Shown here piece by piece: positions 45,063-51,097 of a stretch of 51,097 nucleotides of DNA. Below the pieces are notes generated by a model. It was given only the letters and a program-made list of their open reading frames with translations, did not search any database and was not told the origin of the DNA. Numbering within the stretch: position 1 is the stretch's first letter; each line of letters opens with the position of its first letter. Origin of the DNA: Fischerella sp. CENA71 (lineage in GTDB: Bacteria; Cyanobacteriota; Cyanobacteriia; Cyanobacteriales; Nostocaceae); contig JANBVI010000038.1 of assembly GCA_024239075.1 (NCBI GenBank), positions 1 to 51,097 on the forward strand, written 5' to 3'. Position numbers and translations under genes: made by a program.

Positions 45063-47207
45063 TTAGCCAAACCCTAGAAACTTAGAAATTAGCGGCAACA
45101 ATTTACTACACGCTTCAACCAATGTTGCCGCAGTTGGGAAATTAGAAATAGTCCCTTTTAAAATCTTCATGGCCGTTTTTGCAGACTTTTGCATCGCGCC
45201 TTCTTGAGGATTTTTTCCCGCTTCTGCTAAAGCTTTCACTTGTTCTAACGCTTCAGCTTTATCTTCGTCGCTTAAATTATTATCAGCTTCAATTGCTGTT
45301 TGCAATTGCGTCAATAATTCTTTAATTCCTGGTTTCTCAGGTTCAGAAGATTTTGGTAACTCGTTGATGGTGTTTGTCACTGTACCGCTGATTTCACCTA
45401 AATTTAAAGCTTGTCCGCTAGCATTAAAATCTCTCCCGACACTGCCAATGTTAATATTGCGGCTGGCATCATTGCTGTTAGTCATAGATATATACCCTTC
45501 ATTATCTCCAAATTGGAAGTTTTGAACATTACGAGTTTGAGCGGCTAAAAGGCTAACAATAGTTGTCATCTCTGCGCTTTTACGGATTATCTCATCGTAT
45601 CGAGCTTGTGATAGTGCTTTATATTTTTCAACTTCTTTTAACGTCAGTTGATACGTTTGCATCAAATCACTATGAATCTTTTCTTTATCAGCATCAACAG
45701 GTACTTTGATTCTAATAATAAATACACCATCTTTGTTTTCAATACTCTGGATAGCTAGTTCCGTGTCTTCATTTTCGACTTGCACTTTTTTGAAAGCAGT
45801 AACAAAAGCTTTCCAGTCGATACCGTTGCGGAAAATTAAATCAACAGTATTTAAAACTTCTTCAAATAGCTTGGTAAATTCTCCTGCTTGAAAATCGCCA
45901 CTACTTGGACGGCGTTCTCTGTCGTCTGTTTCCGGCTTGGGATGTTCTAGAAGATAGATAAAGCGACAATCGACATTATTTAACTTAGTTGTACTTTCAA
46001 TATTCCATGCTTCTACACAAGCGCTGGTCATTTGACTGCTGGAAAAATCAGTGCTAACAGCCTGAGTTAGAGTTAGGTTTGCTCCTTCTAAACAGGCTCT
46101 TTGAAAAGTAGCTTCATTAATATTTGCGTTTTTTAGATTTGTCTCTTTCAAATCAGCACCTATGAGATTAGCGCCTTTCAAGTTTGCACCAACATAGGAT
46201 TTTCCTCGACCGTTACCAGTAACGAGTAATTTTAGAACAGACAATTTAGTTAATATCGTGTTGCCTACTCTAGCAAAGTCAAGTTTTTTCGCTTCATAAA
46301 AACGAGTGTGTGTCAGGTTTGCCTTTCGGAAATCTGTGTTTTTGAGGGTTGCACTCGTAAAATCAGCATCAGTTAAATCAGCATTACGAAAGCTAGTTCC
46401 ACCTGTAGCTGTAAAGGCTAGAGCGACTGAGCGAAGCCAAGCATCTTTTTCATCTCCCGCTAAACTACGCCTCCCAATGTAAACACTAAATAGTATCAAG
46501 GCGACGGCTCCAACGATGGTGACGACGAAGGCTCCAGCGATGTTGACGGCGAAGGCTCCGGCGGCAAAGGCGAAGGCTCCGGCGACGGCTCCGGCGAAGG
46601 CTCCGGCGATGGGTCCGGCGACGGCGACGACGAAAGCTCCTGCTCCGCCGATAGCTCCGGCGACGGCGAAGGCGAAGGCTCCGGAGACTGCGAAGGCGAT
46701 AGCGACAGTGAAGGCAAAGCCGACGCCTAGGACAACCCCCAACGCGATGGCTCCGGCCACGCCGACAAATCCGGCATCGGCTAAGACGAAGGCGTAGAGG
46801 ATGGCGATCGGGATCGCGACCGCGACCGCTAAGGCGCCGGCGAGAAATCCGAAACCAGCTGTTAAACCCTTACGAATAGTGATAATACAAAATACTACCA
46901 CTATAACTAAGGCGATTATCCCTCCTAAGAATTCTAGAGTGTTTGTGAACTTGAAAATATATGCTAATGATGAACTAATGATAATTGACAAATACCCAGA
47001 TACTGCCAACACGAAGCATGAGATTATAAGCAACCCAATTACCCAACGCCGCTGTAGTCCAGCCTTAGCACTTGTGAAGTCAACATCTTTGAGAATAGCG
47101 TTGCTAAAATTAGCCCCTCTAATATCTGCCTTGCTAAAATTTGCTCCAGTCAGATTTTGACCTTTAAAAGAGCGACCTCGGAGATTTTGACCAGAGTAGT
47201 CTAGCAT
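45063..47207 (-). CDS. Pentapeptide-repeat membrane protein with GA-rich segment
   Basis: 714 aa. Pentapeptide repeats at about 4-45 (LRGRSFKGQNLTGANFSKAD), then about 190 residues of hydrophobic helices (about 52-240), the second half almost only Gly/Ala/Val/Phe, coded by a GCC/GGC-rich tract (46500-46800). Second pentapeptide block about 258-390 (ANLKGANLIGADLKETNLKN). The soluble C-terminus has a cystein-poor helical region, RNINIGSVGRDFNASGQALN...ISGTVTNTINELP (a module shared by many cyanobacterial STAND/CHAT-type proteins) and a final helical bundle. Probably a membrane adaptor or effector of a conflict system; function not known. Confidence 0.7.
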   Translation of the reverse strand: MLDYSGQNLRGRSFKGQNLTGANFSKADIRGANFSNAILKDVDFTSAKAGLQRRWVIGLLIISCFVLAVSGYLSIIISSSLAYIFKFTNTLEFLGGIIALVIVVVFCIITIRKGLTAGFGFLAGALAVAVAIPIAILYAFVLADAGFVGVAGAIALGVVLGVGFAFTVAIAFAVSGAFAFAVAGAIGGAGAFVVAVAGPIAGAFAGAVAGAFAFAAGAFAVNIAGAFVVTIVGAVALILFSVYIGRRSLAGDEKDAWLRSVALAFTATGGTSFRNADLTDADFTSATLKNTDFRKANLTHTRFYEAKKLDFARVGNTILTKLSVLKLLVTGNGRGKSYVGANLKGANLIGADLKETNLKNANINEATFQRACLEGANLTLTQAVSTDFSSSQMTSACVEAWNIESTTKLNNVDCRFIYLLEHPKPETDDRERRPSSGDFQAGEFTKLFEEVLNTVDLIFRNGIDWKAFVTAFKKVQVENEDTELAIQSIENKDGVFIIRIKVPVDADKEKIHSDLMQTYQLTLKEVEKYKALSQARYDEIIRKSAEMTTIVSLLAAQTRNVQNFQFGDNEGYISMTNSNDASRNINIGSVGRDFNASGQALNLGEISGTVTNTINELPKSSEPEKPGIKELLTQLQTAIEADNNLSDEDKAEALEQVKALAEAGKNPQEGAMQKSAKTAMKILKGTISNFPTAATLVEACSKLLPLISKFLGFG

Positions 47208-47447
47208 AATTACAAGGTCATGATTAGGTTATTGCTGAGATTGTATACAACTCTGCGGGGTAATATTCCAGATTTTGGCTAAATAAAGAAATACAAAAAT
47301 TTTAGATGCTACACACGATATCTATGCATTAGTCGCATCTTTCTTAACAAAAGGGTGAAGAGTTATGATAGATGCGTAGTAAGGGTTTGAGAGAAAAAGG
47401 TATTGGATGAGTAGAATGGAGATGAGGTAAAAAGCAATAAAACTTTA
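47208..47447. other. Intergenic, nothing recognised
   Basis: No gene. GTATACAACTCTG at 47241 resembles the GTATACA boxes near 471 and 721. Confidence 0.3.
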
Positions 47448-47573
47448 CTGAAAGGGCTAATTTTTAGGGTTGCTGCCATGAAGTTGTAGAAATTGTTTGA
47501 ACAGACGATACAGAAGGATTTTGATTGGTGACAAATAATCTTTCGCTCTGGTCAAATAATTCGCCGCTCTACA
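47448..47573 (-). mobile_element. Solo end of a Tn7-like element
   Basis: Read on the minus strand from 47573: TGTAGAGCGGCGAATTATTT, then GACCAGAGCG and AAAGATTATTTGTCACC. Repeated (G/C)AATTATTTG(A/T)C boxes and 5'-TGT are the style of V-K CAST ends. About 125 bases are nearly identical to 50551-50675, after which the two copies diverge. No matching second end was found to the left. Confidence 0.65.
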
Positions 47574-48008
47574 CTTACCGTCAGTGCAGATTGGGTAAGT
47601 TTGGTTTGAATCTGGAGTAAGTATTGCTTCTACTCTGATTTGATGCCGCCACCAATAACGCCATGCACCCATTAATGGGCAGATACTGAAGTCATATTCG
47701 TATAAAAACTTTTCTTTCTCTCTCAACCCAAGGGACGAGAGTTTTACTTCACAGGCGCGTTCGCGTAGCGGCTGCTGTGCAGCATCGCTAAATACTGTTC
47801 CCCCTGGTTGGATAATCCCGTACTGCTTACCGTGGATGATGAAATGGTGCTCTTGGATATCTTCCCACCCCATTGCCAGTTGGATCGTGTAATGCAAGTC
47901 TTCTATTGTGCTGTCGCTACTAACTTTTACCCGTCGCCAAATCATTGGGCTAATGCCCAACAGCACTACCTTTAATTGATATATGACTCTTTCAGCCGGA
48001 TCAATCAT
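47457..48008 (-). CDS. pRiA4b ORF-3-like protein with transposon-derived C-terminus
   Basis: 183 aa. Residues 1-145 are a typical plasmid pRiA4b ORF-3-like domain (VYQLKVVLLGISPMIWRRV-type start, LHYTIQLAMGWEDIQEHHF, FLYEYDF). After K145 the frame enters the Tn7-like end at its TGT (Cys146), and the last 38 residues (CRAANYLTRAKDYLSPIKI...) are transposon sequence. The native C-terminus, with its usual cysteine-rich ending, is lost. Residues about 76-87 (AQQPLRERAC) are coded by a short GC-rich palindromic insertion (47752-47785). The product is probably impaired. Family function is unknown. Confidence 0.75.
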   Translation of the reverse strand: MIDPAERVIYQLKVVLLGISPMIWRRVKVSSDSTIEDLHYTIQLAMGWEDIQEHHFIIHGKQYGIIQPGGTVFSDAAQQPLRERACEVKLSSLGLREKEKFLYEYDFSICPLMGAWRYWWRHQIRVEAILTPDSNQTYPICTDGKCRAANYLTRAKDYLSPIKILLYRLFKQFLQLHGSNPKN

Positions 48009-48112
48009 TGAGTCATCTTACCGTGTCTTGTCTCTCATCTCCCCCGAAATTTTTCGCTCTCCTTTTTACGCCAAGGTTTCCGTATATATGCTCATCTTAC
48101 AATATAGTGAAA

Positions 48113-50248
48113 TTATGAAATCTCAATCGCAGAGTTCAAAAGGCTATTAATAACACATAATAATTGGCTGATAGTGTAAGGTTTGTGCAAAAAAACATTG
48201 ACATCGACCTTAGCAGATGCGGCAACCTGGCTGCCCATTGAGATGCCGCTGATAGCAATAATCTTAACTTGTGGATTCATTTGCTGCATGATGCCGATAG
48301 CGGTTAACCCATCCATATCGGGCATCATTATATCCATTAATACCATGCTGATTTGATTCTTGTGTTGGGCATATAATGAGATCGCCTCAATGCCCTTACT
48401 AGCAGTCAAAATTCTATAGTTGAAGTCTTCTAAGGAAGTTTTAGTAATCTCCAGAATGGCAGCTTCATCATCTACAACTAAAATCAATTCTCCATTGCCG
48501 TGGGGTAAAGGAGAAGTTTCTACTTGTTGGTTTATGCTTTCCTTGAGAGCGGGCAAGTACACCTGAAATTGAGTGCCTTCGCTTACAACGCTCTCCACGC
48601 TAATAAACCCACCGTATTTTTTGACAATGCCAATCACAGTAGAAAGACCTAATCCTGTACCTTTGCCCAATTCTTTAGTTGTAAAAAAGGGTTCAAAAAT
48701 GCGCTCTAAAATGAGTGGAGGAATACCAAATCCTGTATCTTTGATAGTAATTACCAGATAAGGTCCTACCCTAGCATCCAACTTCATCCTGGCAAAGTTT
48801 TCATCAGCGAAGAAGTTGTTTGCAGAAATCTCCAGCGTGCCACCTTTGGGCATGGCATCACGAGCATTGACGCATAGGTTCATTAATACTTGATGAATTT
48901 GAGTATAATCTGCTTTGATAGTCCAAAGGTTTTGCTTGGGTAGATTCCTCCTAATTTGGATAGATTTCGGAAATGTGCTGTGGACGATTTGCTCAATTTC
49001 CAACAGTAAAGGTTCTATTTCTAAAGAAACGCCCTGTCTTTGAGAACCATGTGAAAATGTCAGAATTTGCTTGACCAAATCAGCCGCACGTTTAGAGTTA
49101 TCTTGTATAATTGAGAGCATTTGCTTATGCCGCGCATCGAGATGAGTCAGTTTAGGCGTTAACATTTGAGCCGAAAGCATAATTGGTGTTAAGATATTGT
49201 TCAGATCGTGGGCAATGCCACTAGCCAGCGTGCCGAGACTTTCCAAACGCTGGGTACGCAGAAATTGGGCTTGAAGTTGTTTTTTTTCAGTAATGTCAGT
49301 GTCAACACTAAGGATGGATTTGGGTTGGGACGCTTCATCATACATTAGTGTCCAGCGGCTTTCGACAATAATGGACTGACCAGATTTCGTTACCTTATCT
49401 AACTCACCTTGCCATGAGCCACAGTTAAGGACATCTTGAAGAGCCGCTTTTAGTTGCGGTGAAATTTCTTTGTACAAAAGCTCCTCGGCGTTGTGTCCCA
49501 AAATCTCATCAGCTTGCCAACCATAGAGACGCTCGGCACCTTGATTCCAGAATAAAATTTTGCTTTTTAAATCTCGGACTAAAATTGCGTCAGTAGTGAT
49601 ATCAAGTAGAGCAGCTTGTTCTTTAATTTTTTGTTCCGCTTGCTTGCGCTCAGCAAGTTCGGATTGTACCTGCTCATGCAGTTGAGATTGTTGGATGGCA
49701 ATGCCTACTTGTGTTGCCAATTGCTCAAGCAAATCAATTTCCCACCTCTGCCACTGTCGAGGTGCCGTACACTGGTTGGCAACTAATAATCCCCACAACT
49801 TTTCTCCTTGCAAGATAGGGACTGCCAAGTTTGCCCTGACCTGAAATTGAGCAAGTAAATTGCAGTGGCATTCAGTAAGACCTGCTATATAAATATCTTC
49901 TACAGCTTGAATGCGTCCTTGTCTGTACTCCTCACCTTTGGTTTCCATAAAGTAAGTGTCTTGGACTTTAGCATTCAGAACGGATTTACAATTTTCATCA
50001 ACAGATTCCACCACCACAACGCCACTGTAGTCTGGGTCAAAGCGATACATAAATACTCGGTCTGCTCGGAGAAACTGCCGTACTTCAGTTACAGTAATGT
50101 TCAAAACCTCATCCAGACTCAAACTCTGGCGGATGCGTGTTGCTATTGCCATCAACAGTCGTAGCCACTCAACCTTCTGTTGCAGTGCTGACTCTGCCTG
50201 CTGACAAACGCTGCTAAGGCACATTTCATTAGACTTATCACTGTTCAT
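48113..50248 (-). CDS. Hybrid histidine kinase: GAF-PAS-HisKA-HATPase-REC
   Basis: 711 aa, cytoplasmic. GAF about 30-190 with AGLTECHCNLLAQFQVRANL: C127-H128 match the Cys-His of bilin-binding cyanobacteriochrome GAFs, but no DXCF second cysteine (KVQDTYF). PAS about 212-325; HisKA with H347 (SGIAHDLNN); HATPase N-box MNLCVNARDAM, G1 DTGFGIP, G2 GKGTGLGLS; receiver with D639 (VLMDIMMPDMDG). It autophosphorylates and passes phosphate to its own receiver; output partner unknown. Ends 104 bases from the divergently read... same-strand pRiA4b-like gene; no obvious operon. Confidence 0.88.
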   Translation of the reverse strand: MNSDKSNEMCLSSVCQQAESALQQKVEWLRLLMAIATRIRQSLSLDEVLNITVTEVRQFLRADRVFMYRFDPDYSGVVVVESVDENCKSVLNAKVQDTYFMETKGEEYRQGRIQAVEDIYIAGLTECHCNLLAQFQVRANLAVPILQGEKLWGLLVANQCTAPRQWQRWEIDLLEQLATQVGIAIQQSQLHEQVQSELAERKQAEQKIKEQAALLDITTDAILVRDLKSKILFWNQGAERLYGWQADEILGHNAEELLYKEISPQLKAALQDVLNCGSWQGELDKVTKSGQSIIVESRWTLMYDEASQPKSILSVDTDITEKKQLQAQFLRTQRLESLGTLASGIAHDLNNILTPIMLSAQMLTPKLTHLDARHKQMLSIIQDNSKRAADLVKQILTFSHGSQRQGVSLEIEPLLLEIEQIVHSTFPKSIQIRRNLPKQNLWTIKADYTQIHQVLMNLCVNARDAMPKGGTLEISANNFFADENFARMKLDARVGPYLVITIKDTGFGIPPLILERIFEPFFTTKELGKGTGLGLSTVIGIVKKYGGFISVESVVSEGTQFQVYLPALKESINQQVETSPLPHGNGELILVVDDEAAILEITKTSLEDFNYRILTASKGIEAISLYAQHKNQISMVLMDIMMPDMDGLTAIGIMQQMNPQVKIIAISGISMGSQVAASAKVDVNVFLHKPYTISQLLCVINSLLNSAIEIS

Positions 50249-50550
50249 TTCTAATATGCCTGACTATTATAATTAAGCTGTTAATATCTCGCGTTTGCTG
50301 GTTATTGCTAAAGATTATTGCCCTGAGCTATTAAAAACATATATACTTCAAAGCTCTCTGTTAAGAGATTGTTTCCCTAAAACCAGAATTTTTCTAAAAA
50401 GGTTTTGAACTAAATCACAACCAAAACAATTGCAACATAAATGTTAATTAGTTACAAATCCAGAAAACTACATATATGCCAAAGACGAAGTGCAACAAGG
50501 AGATAGATCTACATAAGGTACAGTTATTTACTTTATTTCGACCATTAGGG
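50249..50550. other. AT-rich upstream region of the kinase gene
   Basis: No gene. Likely holds the leftward kinase promoter. Confidence 0.4.
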
Positions 50551-50744
50551 TGTAGAGCGGCGAATTATTTGACCAGAGCGAAAGATTATTTGTCACCAAT
50601 CAAAATCCTTCTGTATCGTCTGTTCAAACAATTTCTACAACTTCATGGCAGCAACCCTAAAATTAGCCCTTTCAGTAAAGCTTTCAGGTGTGAAGAACTG
50701 GACTTTTAATTTGTCGCTACGGTCAAATAATTCGTCGCTCTACA
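50551..50744. mobile_element. 194-bp MITE with Tn7-like ends
   Basis: The left tip is TGTAGAGCGGCGAATTATTT (50551) and the right tip, reversed, TGTAGAGCGACGAATTATTT (to 50744), each followed by GACC and a second TTATTTGTC- or AAATT-type box. Only about 100 bp of unrelated sequence lies between. This is a non-autonomous element whose inverted ends look like TnsB-binding ends. No 5-bp target duplication is evident (TAGGG against CTAAC). A short frame (50476-50709) is a by-product. Confidence 0.7.
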
Positions 50745-50808
50745 CTAACTCTCACAAATACTCAGAGGTTAGGACTAGGGAACATTTGTTACCTTCGATG
50801 TAATCAAT

Positions 50809-50911
50809 TTAAAAATGGCGGAGCCTTTTTATATATTCAACAAGCTCCATGATTTATCGTGGTGGTGGCACAGCACCTTAAGGGTGCTGTGCTAGGCTCC
50901 GCCATTTTTAA
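50809..50911. repeat. 103-bp inverted-repeat element with inner hairpin
   Basis: TTTAAAAATGGCGGAGCCT (50809-50827) pairs with AGGCTCCGCCATTTTTAAA (50893-50911). Inside, GCACAGCACC-TTAA-GGGTGCTGTGC forms a second strong stem. It may be a tiny MITE or a structured RNA. Confidence 0.65.
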
Positions 50912-50991
50912 AGATACAGCTGGCGAATAGGGGGTAAGACCCCTCAAGAGAAAACAGATTGAGAAAAACTTCACGGGGGATAGGCTAGCTC

Positions 50992-51020
50992 AAAAAGTGC
51001 AGTACTCTACTGCACTTTTT
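50992..51020. terminator. Strong bidirectional terminator-like hairpin
   Basis: AAAAAGTGCAGTA (50992-51004) pairs perfectly with TACTGCACTTTTT (51008-51020) around CTC: A-tract before, T-tract after, so it can end transcripts from both sides. Upstream is a small stem AGGGG-TAAGA-CCCCT-like (about 50927-50943) and no ORF, so 50912-51020 could be a short non-coding RNA ending here. Confidence 0.65.
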
Positions 51021-51097
51021 AAGCATAAAAATTGACGACCAAAGCACAAGCAAGTGTGCCAGGACGGTGCAAGGGTGAGAAAAAATAAATTGTTAAT

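Noticed and set aside
46496-46797. Ser-Pro or Lys-Ala-Pro repeat proteins opposite or out of frame with the pentapeptide gene
   Set aside because: They are other-frame readings of the GCC/GGC low-complexity tract inside a well-supported membrane protein.
50476-50709. 77-aa frame CRAANYLTRAKDYL...
   Set aside because: It is the translation of the Tn7-like element end plus flanking DNA; the same peptide appears in the chimeric gene at 47457.

Overview
The window looks like accessory DNA, probably a large plasmid or a genomic island, of a filamentous (Nostocales-type) cyanobacterium. The signs are many HIP1 octamers (GCGATCGC), an AT-rich background, XisI, IS110 and IS5 relics typical of Nostocales, cyanobacterial caspase-like and pentapeptide proteins, and a GAF-PAS hybrid histidine kinase. 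I saw no rRNA, tRNA or core housekeeping gene. Assignments come from reading the sequence; no database search was run.

Layout. (1) 1-5250: one end of a Tn7-like transposon of the type V-K CAST kind. It has tniQ, tnsC and tnsB (167, 267 and 571 aa) on the minus strand, six ~19-bp TnsB-site-like repeats, and a probable terminus (5'-TGT) at 5250 that cuts a MITE. No Cas12k is in the window; if present it lies beyond position 1. A field of AACTAGTT/AACTGGTTAT sites and a 54-bp palindrome fill 1-760. (2) 5461-20540: an orphan CRISPR array (array 1), then a type III-D system: Cas6 with an extra helix-turn-helix tail, Cas10, four Cas7-like RAMPs, Csx10, a small subunit, a Csx19-like protein and two unfamiliar proteins. 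Arrays 2 and 3, with near-identical repeats and homologous leaders, point inward at this operon. (3) 20935-35062: a complete type I-D system (cas3', cas10d, csc2, csc1, cas6, cas4, cas1, cas2, all minus strand) with arrays 4 and 5 firing outward on either side, followed by a WYL-domain regulator. (4) 35056-39960: a graveyard of MITEs and decayed genes (phoD, P450, IS5 transposase, GIY-YIG nuclease) around one intact SDR oxidoreductase. (5) 39968-51097: two caspase-family proteases (one fused to an ATPase and truncated by an IS), a pentapeptide/membrane protein, a pRiA4b-ORF3-like gene whose tail was replaced by a Tn7-like transposon end, a hybrid histidine kinase, and structured elements at the right edge.

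How it works together. The window is a defence cluster. The III-D operon has no cas1/cas2, while the I-D operon has cas4-cas1-cas2. All five arrays share a leader motif around GCCAGAACCTTGACAA, so one adaptation module may feed both interference systems. Arrays 4 and 5 hold spacers to the same protospacer that differ at three positions, all synonymous in one reading frame, which suggests repeated capture from diverging relatives of one invader. The caspase, STAND and pentapeptide genes next door are plausible further defence or cell-death modules.
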